Made by a program: the position numbers and the translations under genes. This document shows positions 53,625 to 61,813 of a stretch of 64,000 bases of DNA, one piece after another. The notes below the pieces were generated by a model, which saw only the letters and a list, made by a program, of their open reading frames with translations, made no database searches and had not been told where the DNA came from. The stretch spans positions 168,825 through 232,824 of the forward strand of contig NZ_JABBEA010000010.1 of assembly GCF_012912005.1 (NCBI RefSeq). The letters run 5' to 3'. The stretch comes from Paenibacillus sp. SZ31. GTDB lineage: Bacteria > Bacillota > Bacilli > Paenibacillales > Paenibacillaceae. Within the stretch, counting starts at the first letter, position 1; each line of letters starts with the position of its first letter.

Positions 53625-54596
53625 CTATGCTTGATTTTCTGCGGCGTGGTTGTAAGCCACGATAATTTTCTGGACGAGGGAATGCCGCACAACATCTTGC
53701 TCGGCAAAATAGACAAACCCAATCTCGTTAACTTCGTTCAAGATCGAATTCGCTTCCACAAGCCCGGATTTCTTACCACGCGGTAAATCAATCTGTGTCA
53801 CGTCTCCGGTGATGACCATTTTGGAGCCAAAACCAAGACGGGTCAGGAACATCTTCATCTGTTCCGGTGTTGTGTTCTGTGCTTCATCAAGAATGATGAA
53901 AGAGTCATCCAGCGTACGACCCCGCATGTAGGCGAGTGGCGCGATTTCGATTAACCCTCGCTCCAGTGCCTTCGCGGTCTGTTCCTGTCCCATAACGTCA
54001 TACAGGGCATCGTACAGCGGTCGCAGATACGGGTCTACCTTCTCCTGAAGATCACCTGGCAAAAATCCAAGACTCTCTCCTGCTTCAACAGCAGGTCGTG
54101 TCAGCACAATGCGTTTGACGCTGCCTTCTTTAATTGCGGCAACAGCCAGTACAACAGCCAGGTAGGTTTTACCCGTACCTGCAGGACCAATGCCAAATAC
54201 AATATCACGTTTTTTAATTGTAGTTACATAGTGCTTCTGTCCAATGGTTTTAACACGGATTGGTTTACCTCGGTATGTCGTCGTAATCTCGCCCTTGAAC
54301 AGATCCAACAGCTGGTCTGCCCGCATATCCTTGGCAAGTTCAATCGCATACTTCACATCTCTTTCGGTTAACACGTATCCGTTGCGTATCAATTGCAGTA
54401 ACACATCAAATAATTGTTCAAGCGATTCCACCTGTTGTGCATTGCCGAAAATCACAATCTCCGCTTCACGGGATGCAATCTGGGCGGGAATCTCGGATTC
54501 AATCAGTTTAAGAAAAGTATCTTGGGGTCCAAAAAGAGATTGACCCTCTCCCGCACTCTGGAGGGAGATTTGTATGCTGCGTGTTTGCTCTGACAA
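53625..54596 (-). CDS. phoH: PhoH family ATPase (PhoL)
   Basis: Cytoplasmic P-loop protein of 323 residues, linked in other bacteria to rRNA processing together with YbeY. Walker A GIGPAGTGKTYLAVV near 138-152; Walker B SFIILDEAQNTTPEQMKMFLTRLG near 238-260; GDVTQIDLPRGKKSGL near 268. The TTG 54596 start follows GAGGATAT. It lacks the PIN domain of the PhoH-like protein at 18.7-20.0 kb. In B. subtilis phoH sits between yqfD and yqfF, as here. Confidence 0.94.
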   Translation of the reverse strand: MSEQTRSIQISLQSAGEGQSLFGPQDTFLKLIESEIPAQIASREAEIVIFGNAQQVESLEQLFDVLLQLIRNGYVLTERDVKYAIELAKDMRADQLLDLFKGEITTTYRGKPIRVKTIGQKHYVTTIKKRDIVFGIGPAGTGKTYLAVVLAVAAIKEGSVKRIVLTRPAVEAGESLGFLPGDLQEKVDPYLRPLYDALYDVMGQEQTAKALERGLIEIAPLAYMRGRTLDDSFIILDEAQNTTPEQMKMFLTRLGFGSKMVITGDVTQIDLPRGKKSGLVEANSILNEVNEIGFVYFAEQDVVRHSLVQKIIVAYNHAAENQA

Positions 54597-54602
54597 ATAT
54601 CC

Positions 54603-55796
54603 TCATTCTCCTTGACTATGGACTAGCGGAAGTTCCTCCGCAATGCTTTCTTCTACCTCAAATAAGACTTTCATATAAACTTTACCATTCTCTTTCTTCT
54701 CATGCAAAATTTTTTCACTTATAATTTTCGTTCCTTTGCCATTTTTGGCAATAATATCGTTCCTTGCTCCTTCCAATCCTTTCGTTCTGGCCCACTCTAT
54801 CGTCTGTTGTTCCTCATGCTCTCGGGTCTCCAGATCCTTCTCTGTCAGCCAGCCCATGGGAAGTGTAAAGGATCGCCAGCTCAGGGGTCTATGATTACTC
54901 TCGGTATCAAAAGAACTGAACGGTGTATTTCCGTATCCCCATAGTTGGATCGCCCATTTTCCCAACACCATGTAAAAACGTTCTTTGCTCTCACCCGTCA
55001 TCGTGTTATGTTTTTGCACAAGCGGGACTTCTACCTGATACTCACGCCATACCAGACCACGTACTTCCCCTTTGGCAACGATCGTCTTGGTGTTCTCCTC
55101 ATCTCCGAGAATACCCGAGATCAATACCTGACCCTTTTTGACACGCATGTCCTTCTGAACAACAGGACGTCCCTGCTCTGCATAGATTTGAGTGACGACA
55201 GCATCCGCTTTGCTGATCAGATGTCTGGGATTCAGTAACGGCTCGCGCTTTGGTTGCGCCGATTCCACGACCTGAATGGTAATGGTTGTCCCCTCTTTGC
55301 TCACGCCAATCCAGGTGACATCCGGTAGAGCGAGTGCAAGCTGTCTGGAGAGCTTGTCTTGGCTCTGCAAGCGGAATCCCCATTGGAAAGGGTATACCCC
55401 CTCTTTCTTCGCTGCTGCGAGCACCTCGTCCGTGGGAATGGTAACGTTACCCTTGACCTCCACATTCCACACCATAGACGACAAAGCAAACAAAGCTGCC
55501 ACAAAAAACAACATTCCCCCGAGAAAAAACTTCCTTCGCAATAATCGGGCCGCAAAAAAAGGAAAACCGCTGCGATGGGTCACTTTCACTCTGCAGCCTG
55601 TCCGTTTCAACATCGGACGCAGCCTGAAAAAATGCGGCAGCAGAATGTTCATCTCTGCCACGCGTCCATCGTGAGCACGCAGGTTCCACACTTCCAGTCC
55701 CTGCTCTGCCACCATGTTGATCAATGCTTCAATGTCTCCCCCAGTGACCGTGATTCGGACTGCTCCCCGCAGTTTGTACAGACTGGGCTGCTTCAT
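54603..55796 (-). CDS. yqfD: Sporulation protein YqfD
   Basis: Sporulation protein family YqfD, 397 residues. The N-terminal soluble part (about 1-85) has the pattern RITVTGGDIEALINMVAEQGLEVWNLRAHDGRV; one membrane segment lies near 92-110; the external part carries a POTRA-like region (VKGNVTIPTDEVLAAAKKEGVYPFQWGF) and a C-terminal domain. Under sigma-E control in B. subtilis; exact role in spore envelope assembly is unclear. Its ATG overlaps the yqfC stop by 4 nt. Confidence 0.92.
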   Translation of the reverse strand: MKQPSLYKLRGAVRITVTGGDIEALINMVAEQGLEVWNLRAHDGRVAEMNILLPHFFRLRPMLKRTGCRVKVTHRSGFPFFAARLLRRKFFLGGMLFFVAALFALSSMVWNVEVKGNVTIPTDEVLAAAKKEGVYPFQWGFRLQSQDKLSRQLALALPDVTWIGVSKEGTTITIQVVESAQPKREPLLNPRHLISKADAVVTQIYAEQGRPVVQKDMRVKKGQVLISGILGDEENTKTIVAKGEVRGLVWREYQVEVPLVQKHNTMTGESKERFYMVLGKWAIQLWGYGNTPFSSFDTESNHRPLSWRSFTLPMGWLTEKDLETREHEEQQTIEWARTKGLEGARNDIIAKNGKGTKIISEKILHEKKENGKVYMKVLFEVEESIAEELPLVHSQGE

Positions 55797-56086
55797 CCGT
55801 TCCCCTCCACTCCATTCATATGAATATCCAGGATTGTTCCTTCAACAGCTACTTCATCCGGCAAAATGTTGCGTATCACCAAAGCAGTCCCTTTGATCTC
55901 CAACTGGCCTTGGGAAAGAGCCAGCACGATGCGATCCGGCGTGAAATGGATGACACCGCGATGATTCTCTATATACAGTTGCTTACTGCCAATCAGGGTT
56001 AACCGTGGCATATCATAAAGCACATCCTGCGGCAGATCCAACACTTCACTGGTCCATCTGCGCAGCTTGCGGCTGATCCGGGTCAT
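55793..56086 (-). CDS. yqfC: Sporulation protein YqfC
   Basis: A 97-residue protein of the YqfC/YabP family. The pattern LDLPQDVLYDMPRLTLIGSKQLYIENHRGVIHFTPDRIVLALSQGQLEIKGTALVIRNILPDEVAVEGTI is nearly all beta strand, as in YabP. First gene of the yqfC-yqfD pair. The ribosome site AAGGGGGAAG precedes ATG 56086, and a sigma-E-like promoter lies upstream. Confidence 0.93.
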   Translation of the reverse strand: MTRISRKLRRWTSEVLDLPQDVLYDMPRLTLIGSKQLYIENHRGVIHFTPDRIVLALSQGQLEIKGTALVIRNILPDEVAVEGTILDIHMNGVEGNG

Positions 56087-56116
56087 TCGAAGGTCTTCCC
56101 CCTTCCTCTACAGTTC

Positions 56117-56143
56117 AACTTATGCGCAGATTCATGAATTTAT
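56117..56143 (-). promoter_or_regulatory. Putative sigma-E (sporulation) promoter of yqfCD
   Basis: On the minus strand CATAAGTT (56124-56117) fits the -10 consensus CATAnnnT, and ATA (56143-56141) lies 16 nt upstream as in the -35 element. Distance to the yqfC start is 30 nt. The known sigma-E dependence of yqfCD in B. subtilis supports the call. Confidence 0.65.
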
Positions 56144-56201
56144 GAAAATTCCGGGGCGTGTTAGGTACGAATATTAAGAAAAAAGGATAGAACACAGAAA
56201 A

Positions 56202-56239
56202 AGCCGTCTCCGGCGGCTTTATGCTCACCAGAGACGGCT
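56202..56239 (-). terminator. Terminator of the nfeD-floA operon
   Basis: AGCCGTCTC (56202-56210) pairs perfectly with GAGACGGCT (56231-56239); a run of five T follows on the minus strand. It ends the operon before the yqfCD promoter. Confidence 0.9.
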
Positions 56240-56266
56240 CTATTTCCGTCCAATAAATTGACTTGT

Positions 56267-56866
56267 TTACAGTTTTCCTCTTGTACCAAACGGTTGCTTG
56301 GAACGAGGGGAACCCAGCACTTCTGCCCACAGGACACCTGTACGAATATCAGCAGGACGAAGTGGAGACGCTCCCGATTCATCGGTGCTGGTCTCATCCC
56401 AACTGGAATCAGACACAACTGGCCGATTCGCAGAAGAGATGCGATTCAAGCGTTCTTCAATCAAGCGCTGCTGTTCTTCCATGCCTCTCATCTGTTCCTC
56501 AAGTGAATTTGCCATCGCACTCATCGTGCCCTCACTTCTGTAGTCAGTTGCGGGGCGAGAAGATGCAGCAGGCTCCGAATACGGCTCATCATACTGATTC
56601 TCATATTGCACGTCATCATACCGATCGTCATACTGTTCATCATAGCGGGGGTCTGTAGGTCCGGAAGACTGCTGCGGAGATGAGTTATCTCTTGAACGTT
56701 CATCCCGGCCTGAATCACCACTGCCTCCAAATGTAGGCATCCCGTTGGCAGGACGCTTTTTGTTCGGATCAGCCGATTTGGCAGCTTTCCCCAAGAAGGA
56801 GAAGAGCGCAAAACCGATGACGGCCACAATATACAGATTATCAAAAATCCATTCAAATAGGCCCAT
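56267..56866 (-). CDS. Membrane-anchored Asp/Tyr/Glu-rich hypothetical protein downstream of floA
   Basis: A protein of about 199 residues with one N-terminal membrane segment (IFDNLYIVAVIGFALFSFLG, about 6-24) and a polar remainder. Residues about 60-95 form a low-complexity run of D-x-x-Y-D-like repeats (DEQYDDRYDDVQYENQYDEP). A short helical stretch, MANSLEEQMRGMEEQQRLIEERLNRI, follows near 115-140, and the tail contains LRPADIRTGVLWAEVLGSPRSKQPF. No known family recognised. It is third in the nfeD-floA operon, 14 nt after floA, matching the place of yqfB in B. subtilis. Confidence 0.75.
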   Translation of the reverse strand: MGLFEWIFDNLYIVAVIGFALFSFLGKAAKSADPNKKRPANGMPTFGGSGDSGRDERSRDNSSPQQSSGPTDPRYDEQYDDRYDDVQYENQYDEPYSEPAASSRPATDYRSEGTMSAMANSLEEQMRGMEEQQRLIEERLNRISSANRPVVSDSSWDETSTDESGASPLRPADIRTGVLWAEVLGSPRSKQPFGTRGKL

Positions 56867-56879
56867 ATGCACTCACCGC

Positions 56880-57890
56880 CTATCTTCCGTTTTTGGAATC
56901 ACCCTGATCGTTGGAATTCGAACCTTCACCAGGTTTTCCCAATGTGTTACGCATTTGAGTATCTGCTTCAATATTCTTCAGATTCATGTAATCCATGACA
57001 CCGATTTTACCACTACGCAGTGCCTCAGCCATTGCCAAAGGTACTTGGGATTCGGATTCAACAACGCGCGCTCTCATTTCCACTACGCGTGCTTTCATCT
57101 CTTGCTCTTGGGCTACGGCCATTGCGCGACGCTCTTCCGCTTTGGCTTGAGCGATACGTTTGTCAGCTTCTGCTTGCTCAGTCTGCAAGAAGGCACCAAT
57201 GTTTTTACCTACATCAACGTCCGCAATATCAATGGACAGGATTTCAAAGGCAGTACCTGCATCCAAACCTTTGGACAATACGGTACGGGAGATCAGATCC
57301 GGATTTTCCAGGACGTCTTTGTGAGAATTGGAGGAACCGTTTGTACTTACGATACCTTCGCCGACACGGGCGATGATCGTTTCTTCACCAGCACCACCGA
57401 CGAGACGGTCAATATTGGCACGAACCGTAACTCGTGCTCTAACTTTAACTTCGATACCATCTTTGGCTACCGCAGAGACAATAGGTGTTTCGATAACACG
57501 TGGGTTAACGCTCATTTGTACGGCTTGCAATACGTCACGACCTGCGAGGTCAATGGCAGCAGCACGTTCAAATTCGAGTGGAATGTTCGCACGTTGTGCA
57601 GCAATCAGAGCGTTTACAACACGGTCAACGTTACCACCGGCCAGGAAGTGACTCTCCAGTTGGTTCATTGAAAGTTTAAGACCCGCTTTAGTTGCTTTAA
57701 TCATCGGATTTACGATACGGCTAGGCGTTACACGTCTCAGTCTCATCGCAACCAATGTAATAATACTTACGCGTACGCCGGATGCAATCGCTGAAACCCA
57801 GAGCATAACCGGGAAAAAGCTGAAGAATACGCTCAATACGATAATACCTACTACCGCAATGAGCAAAATCGTAATCATAGATGTGTCCAT
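56880..57890 (-). CDS. floA: Flotillin-like protein FloA
   Basis: Membrane-microdomain scaffold of the SPFH family. The 336-residue protein has an N-terminal hydrophobic hairpin (about 5-45), the SPFH domain (about 70-240) with LSMNQLESHFLAGGNVDRVVNALI, and a Glu/Ala-rich coiled coil with EQAEADKRIAQAKAEERRAMAVAQEQEMKARV near 245-290. It follows nfeD and precedes a small operon member, as in yqeZ-yqfA-yqfB. Confidence 0.95.
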   Translation of the reverse strand: MDTSMITILLIAVVGIIVLSVFFSFFPVMLWVSAIASGVRVSIITLVAMRLRRVTPSRIVNPMIKATKAGLKLSMNQLESHFLAGGNVDRVVNALIAAQRANIPLEFERAAAIDLAGRDVLQAVQMSVNPRVIETPIVSAVAKDGIEVKVRARVTVRANIDRLVGGAGEETIIARVGEGIVSTNGSSNSHKDVLENPDLISRTVLSKGLDAGTAFEILSIDIADVDVGKNIGAFLQTEQAEADKRIAQAKAEERRAMAVAQEQEMKARVVEMRARVVESESQVPLAMAEALRSGKIGVMDYMNLKNIEADTQMRNTLGKPGEGSNSNDQGDSKNGR

Positions 57891-58052
57891 TGTTTAATTT
57901 CCTCCATTTGCAATTTGAATTTGATAAAAACATTTGAGAAGACATTCATGAGTCCGCTGCTAAATTAAAGACTGCACCCACCTCGCTGGCAGCTTCAGCT
58001 ACGTGGTTATGTACATTGCCGAAGCGTTGATCCGCTTCGACAACAGAGCGAG

Positions 58053-59414
58053 TTACACCGGCAAAGCTTGCTGAACCACAATCCGGGTACCTTCCGCTTT
58101 GATCACAATAATCGGTGTATCAATGGGAATGAAGTCTCCGTCAGTCACAACGTCAATTCGTTCCCCTTCAAACATCGCTGTTCCAGAAGGACGAAGTGGT
58201 GTCAGACTGATTCCTTGCAGACCAATCAACTCTTTGCGTTCTGTGGCTGATGAATATCCACGGTCCGCTGACATACTGTCACTCAGTATGAAGCGATTCC
58301 AGATCCCTCGATCCTTAAAGATGATTGAGATGATCGCAATGACTACCAGTGCTGCTCCAAAAGCGATACCCAGAGATACAAATGCATCACTCGTATCATA
58401 AGCAGCCCTTACGACACCGGCCACAAGCGCAATCGATCCCAAAATCCCCAGAATACCGAAGCTCGGAATAAACATCTCCAGAATCATCATGATGAGTCCG
58501 ACAGTAAACAATACCCATGTCTCCGCTCCGGCAAATCCCGCAATGTAATTACCTGAGAAATATAAGACGAAACACACGATACCCACAATACCTGGAACTC
58601 CAAAACCAGGAACAATCAATTCAATGATCACACCCGCGATTCCGAGGAACAATAATACAGTCATGACAACAGGATTGGTAAGAAAAGATGAAATATTCTC
58701 TGCCGTCGTCCGTTCTACCTTGAATACATCATCCAGACTGTAACCGAGCCAAGTCGCTGCTTCTTCTGGTGTGTTGCTGATGTGATCGGCATAACCGACT
58801 TTCAGCGCTTCTTCAGCCGAGAGAGCAATAATTTCACCTTTTTGCTTGGTTTTATTGATCTCTGGCATTTCCACGACCATGTTAACATCCGTCATTCCAG
58901 CTGCAATCTTGCCATCACGGCCACTAATCTCGGCCGCTCCCTGCATTTTACTCTTCCAGAATGCAACAAGCTTCGGATCATCAACATGTTTGCCCGAACT
59001 ATCCACCATTGCAGCCGCACCAATCATACTGCCTGGTGACATTACGATCTTATCTGCATTCAGGGCCAGAAAACTCCCAGCTGAAGCAGCATCTCCACGG
59101 ACAAATGCAACCGTCTCTATCGGACTGTCCTTAATCAGGGTACCCAATGCTTCCGCAGTGTCGACACGGCCTCCCGGCGTATTGATATCAAGAACGATCA
59201 GGCCAGCGTTCATCTTTTCCGCTTCCCTGAAACCACGTTCCATGAACTTGCCAAGCCCCTGCTCGATTGGTTTGTCAACCGGAATAATATATACGGCACC
59301 ACTCTTCTCAGCTGCATGCGCTGACGGTGATCCAATCCAGACAGGAAGCAACAGCGTCAGCAGCATTAAGAGCATCAATGGCCCCGTAAGCTTCTTCCGG
59401 CGCTTTCCCTTCAC
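58053..59414 (-). CDS. nfeD: NfeD-family membrane serine protease (YqeZ-like)
   Basis: Long-form NfeD protein, partner of FloA. A signal peptide (about 1-35) precedes a ClpP-like protease domain (about 40-215) with LDINTPGGRVDTAEALG, GDAASAGSFLALNADKIVMSPGSMIGAAAMV (catalytic Ser near 112) and KIAAGMTDVNM. Five or so membrane segments (about 245-370) follow, then a C-terminal OB-type NfeD domain (ITLTPLRPSGTAMFEGERIDVVTDGDFIPIDTPI). The GTG 59414 start follows GGGGGG. Length 453 residues. First gene of a probable sigma-W operon. Confidence 0.94.
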   Translation of the reverse strand: MKGKRRKKLTGPLMLLMLLTLLLPVWIGSPSAHAAEKSGAVYIIPVDKPIEQGLGKFMERGFREAEKMNAGLIVLDINTPGGRVDTAEALGTLIKDSPIETVAFVRGDAASAGSFLALNADKIVMSPGSMIGAAAMVDSSGKHVDDPKLVAFWKSKMQGAAEISGRDGKIAAGMTDVNMVVEMPEINKTKQKGEIIALSAEEALKVGYADHISNTPEEAATWLGYSLDDVFKVERTTAENISSFLTNPVVMTVLLFLGIAGVIIELIVPGFGVPGIVGIVCFVLYFSGNYIAGFAGAETWVLFTVGLIMMILEMFIPSFGILGILGSIALVAGVVRAAYDTSDAFVSLGIAFGAALVVIAIISIIFKDRGIWNRFILSDSMSADRGYSSATERKELIGLQGISLTPLRPSGTAMFEGERIDVVTDGDFIPIDTPIIVIKAEGTRIVVQQALPV

Positions 59415-59466
59415 AATAGTCCCCCCTTTTCCAATAATGTTATACTGTCCAGCTTATGGTATTTAT

Positions 59467-59492
59467 TACGTGCAATGCAACATTTCGTTTCA
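59467..59492 (-). promoter_or_regulatory. Sigma-W-type (ECF) promoter of the nfeD-floA operon
   Basis: On the minus strand TGAAAC (59492-59487), exactly 16 nt, then CGTA (59470-59467). This is the B. subtilis sigma-W consensus, and the orthologous yqeZ-yqfAB operon belongs to its regulon. It lies about 50 nt before the nfeD start. Confidence 0.85.
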
Positions 59493-59618
59493 AAATCTTA
59501 AAATTATATTTGAAAACAGGAGCAATTGCAAGAATATAAATCCATAATAATATATATTAACCATTAATAAGAAAATCCCACTGGTCACGAGGACTTCATG
59601 TGGTCTTGTACACGGAAA

Positions 59619-59648
59619 AAACACCCCCTGACAAGTCAGGAGGTGTTT
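59619..59648 (-). terminator. Terminator of rpsU-yqeY
   Basis: About 14-bp stem (59619-59632 with 59635-59648) with a single G-T pair, two-nucleotide apparent loop, T run on the minus strand. Confidence 0.92.
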
Positions 59649-59659
59649 ATTGATTTGCT

Positions 59660-60103
59660 TTATTGCAGAAATTGTTGAACTGCTTGATTTACCAGTTTGC
59701 CGTCCGCTTTGCCTTTAACTTTCGGCATAAGGGCCGCCATGACTTTCCCCATCTCGGCTTTCGAAGAAGCACCGGTTTCCTGGATGGTCTGCTGTACAAT
59801 AACTTTAATTTCTTCTTCGGAAAGCTGTGCGGGAAGGTACTGGATGAGTACTTCAATTTCCGCTTTTGCATTTGCCGCGAGGTCTTCACGGCCCGCTTTG
59901 TCAAATTCTTGGAGGGCATCTTTGCGCTGTTTGATTTCACGACTCAGGATATCAAGCACTTCGTTGTCATCCAAATCTCTTTTCAAATCTATTTCAAGAT
60001 TCTTGATCGTCGAACGAATCAACCGAATGTTGGAGAGTCTGAACTTGTCCTTACTCTTCATCGCTTGCTTCATATCTTCGTTCAATCGTTCGCTAAGATT
60101 CAT
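59660..60103 (-). CDS. yqeY: YqeY/GatB-related protein
   Basis: A 147-residue protein of the GatB/YqeY family: MNLSERLNEDMKQAMKSKDKFRLSNIRLIRSTIKN at the start, then LDDNEVLDILSREIKQRKDALQEFDKAGREDLAANAKAEIEVLIQYLPAQLSEEEI and the C-terminal MGKVMAALMPKVKGKADGKLVNQAV segment. The C-terminal half resembles the tail of GatB, which contacts tRNA, but it lacks the amidotransferase core. Function unclear. It follows rpsU by 15 nt, as in B. subtilis. Confidence 0.94.
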   Translation of the reverse strand: MNLSERLNEDMKQAMKSKDKFRLSNIRLIRSTIKNLEIDLKRDLDDNEVLDILSREIKQRKDALQEFDKAGREDLAANAKAEIEVLIQYLPAQLSEEEIKVIVQQTIQETGASSKAEMGKVMAALMPKVKGKADGKLVNQAVQQFLQ

Positions 60104-60118
60104 GTAGTCAAAATCCTC

Positions 60119-60292
60119 CTAAAACTTTCTCTTACGAGCAGCCTCGGACTTTTTCTTGCGCTTTACGCTTGGCTTCTCATAATGCTTACGTTTCTTCACC
60201 TCAGCCAATACGCCATCTTTAGCGATGGAACGTTTAAAACGACGAAGTGCAGCATCAATAGTCTCGTTTTTGCGAACTTTAGTTTCAGACAC
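60119..60292 (-). CDS. rpsU: 30S ribosomal protein S21
   Basis: Small basic ribosomal protein (57 residues) of the 30S platform. The sequence VSETKVRKNETIDAALRRFKRSIAKDGVLAEVKKRKHYEKPSVKRKKKSEAARKRKF is typical. I start at GTG 60292, 7 nt after AGGGAGGG; the open frame upstream is not supported. First gene of rpsU-yqeY. Confidence 0.95.
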   Translation of the reverse strand: MSETKVRKNETIDAALRRFKRSIAKDGVLAEVKKRKHYEKPSVKRKKKSEAARKRKF

Positions 60293-60351
60293 CAGTTTTC
60301 CCTCCCTCCGACCAGACCGTCCAAGAGCAATAACACGGTTCATCATCTTTC

Positions 60352-60381
60352 ATTATAGGCGAAAGGTAATAAAGGTGTCAA
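60352..60381 (-). promoter_or_regulatory. Sigma-A promoter of rpsU-yqeY
   Basis: TTGACA (60381-60376), 18-nt spacer, TATAAT (60357-60352). Both hexamers match consensus perfectly. Confidence 0.85.
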
Positions 60382-60481
60382 CCTCAATGTAATGATCACT
60401 TATTTATTATGAGCTTTGGCCACATATTCATGAAGTTAATACATATGCATAATGACCCAATATTAGCACACGTTAGCTCGT

Positions 60482-60841
60482 TTATTTGTGAGAATCAGAC
60501 AGACTTGTCAATGCGCCAAGTCTGGTACCACCCAGCAAATGATAATGCAGATGATGTACGGTTTGTTCTCCATCCTTACCACAATTGTTGATTAAGCGAT
60601 AACCTGTTTCCTCCACCCCAAGACGCTTGGCCGCTTCTTGAGCAGCCAGATGAATCTCGCCGATCAAAGGTAGATCTTCTGCAGTCACTTCATTCATCGA
60701 AGCAATATGTTTCTTCGGAATGACGAGCACATGTGTCGGTGCTGCGGGCTGGATGTCATGAAACACAATAACATGGTCATTCTCCAGTACTTTATTGGAG
60801 GGAATGCTGCCCTCTACAATTTTGCAAAATAAGCAATCCAT
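60482..60841 (-). CDS. HIT family nucleotide hydrolase (HinT type)
   Basis: Histidine triad protein of 119 residues hydrolysing nucleoside phosphoramidates and adenylates. It begins DCLFCKIVEGSIPSNKV and ends in the triad motif HHLHYHLLGG near 97-106 with the upstream RLINNCGKDGEQ loop. Cys residues near the N-terminus (CLFC) with His suggest a zinc site, as in many HinT proteins. It is followed by rpsU on the same strand, 136 nt away. Confidence 0.92.
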   Translation of the reverse strand: MDCLFCKIVEGSIPSNKVLENDHVIVFHDIQPAAPTHVLVIPKKHIASMNEVTAEDLPLIGEIHLAAQEAAKRLGVEETGYRLINNCGKDGEQTVHHLHYHLLGGTRLGALTSLSDSHK

Positions 60842-61167
60842 AGTTCATACCCTCCTTTGTAAACCAATGTATGTATTCCCTCCTATCATACTAGAAGTAA
60901 AAACCCACGTCCAATCTCTAGACACACAGCCAGCCAGTCTAAACACACTTTTCGTTCCTCTTCCTTTCAGAGATCCATATCCATGGCTTTCAGGTAGAGA
61001 AATAACTAAAAAAAGTCACGCAAATCAGTCAAGTGAAGAGGTACAGAGGTGATGGTTTAAAGCCATAAAATTCCATATTTTTCTTTTAAATTACACTTTT
61101 ATAGTATATAATCCCCATTGATATAGTTGCTTTTACTTTTGGCAATACCAAGGAGGATATTAAGGTA
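60842..61167. other. Divergent intergenic region between hinT and the yrrT-like gene
   Basis: A 326-nt gap with no credible reading frame. It holds the hinT ribosome site at the left end and the putative yrrT-operon promoter at 61085-61112. I see no S-box or T-box riboswitch motif. Confidence 0.6.
61085..61112 (+). promoter_or_regulatory. Putative promoter of the yrrT-mccAB operon
   Basis: TTTAAA (61085-61090), 16-nt spacer, TATAAT (61107-61112). The -35 element is poor. An ATTCCAT-containing AT-rich stretch just upstream (about 61066-61080) is partly like sites bound by the cysteine regulator CymR, but the match is weak. Confidence 0.45.
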
Positions 61168-61812
61168 ATGGGCAGAGAATTTGTGGCTTTATTTGACCAA
61201 TGGTCAAATGATTATGATCAAACCGTAATGGGACATGACCAACAATATCAGGAAGTATTTGAGCATTATGAAGAAATTCTTCATACAGTAGTCTCAGAGG
61301 TGAGCGGAACGATTTTGGAATTTGGCGTTGGAACGGGAAATCTTACAGAAAAGTTGATAGCCGCAGGTCATAAAGTATACGGGGTTGAACCTTCACAAGG
61401 GATGATCAATCAAGTGCAAAAGCGGAATCTGAATTTCGAATTGGTTGAAGGAGACTTTCTGGAGTTCCCTCCTCTCGCTGAGCCAATAGACGCCATCGTG
61501 AGCACATATGCTTTCCATCATTTAACGGATGCAGAGAAAGAACACGCGATTTCAATATATGCCAAACTGCTCAGCCCCAATGGAAAAATTGTGTTTGCAG
61601 ATACCGTCTTTCAGGATCAGGAGAGTCGTCGTCAGATTGAGGATGAGGTAACCTCTCAAGGCTATACTGAACTGCTGGCAGATCTACGGACCGAATACTA
61701 TACAACAATCGATGTATTACAAACCATTTTATCGAAATATGGTTTTATCACGCACTTTTCCCGACTAAACAAATATGTATGGTTAATGAACGCAAAAAAG
61801 GAGATTGGTTAA
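61168..61812 (+). CDS. yrrT: SAM-dependent methyltransferase, YrrT-like
   Basis: Class I methyltransferase of 214 residues. SAM motif I is ILEFGVGTGNLTEKLIAAG near 49-67, then VYGVEPSQGMINQVQKR, DAIVSTYAFHHLTDAEKEHAI near 109-129, and LLSPNGKIVFADTVF. The neighbouring genes identify it as the YrrT-like member of the B. subtilis yrrT-mtnN-mccA-mccB cluster, where its substrate is unknown. Here mtnN is missing from the operon. AAGGAGG precedes ATG 61168. Confidence 0.85.
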   Translation: MGREFVALFDQWSNDYDQTVMGHDQQYQEVFEHYEEILHTVVSEVSGTILEFGVGTGNLTEKLIAAGHKVYGVEPSQGMINQVQKRNLNFELVEGDFLEFPPLAEPIDAIVSTYAFHHLTDAEKEHAISIYAKLLSPNGKIVFADTVFQDQESRRQIEDEVTSQGYTELLADLRTEYYTTIDVLQTILSKYGFITHFSRLNKYVWLMNAKKEIG

Positions 61813-61813
61813 T

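Noticed and set aside
56745..57671. 308-codon open frame antisense to floA
   Set aside because: Antisense to a conserved gene with no recognisable domain; shadow of codon bias.
60795..61052. 85-codon plus-strand frame over the hinT start and the intergenic gap
   Set aside because: Overlaps hinT antisense, lacks a ribosome site and has no recognisable features.
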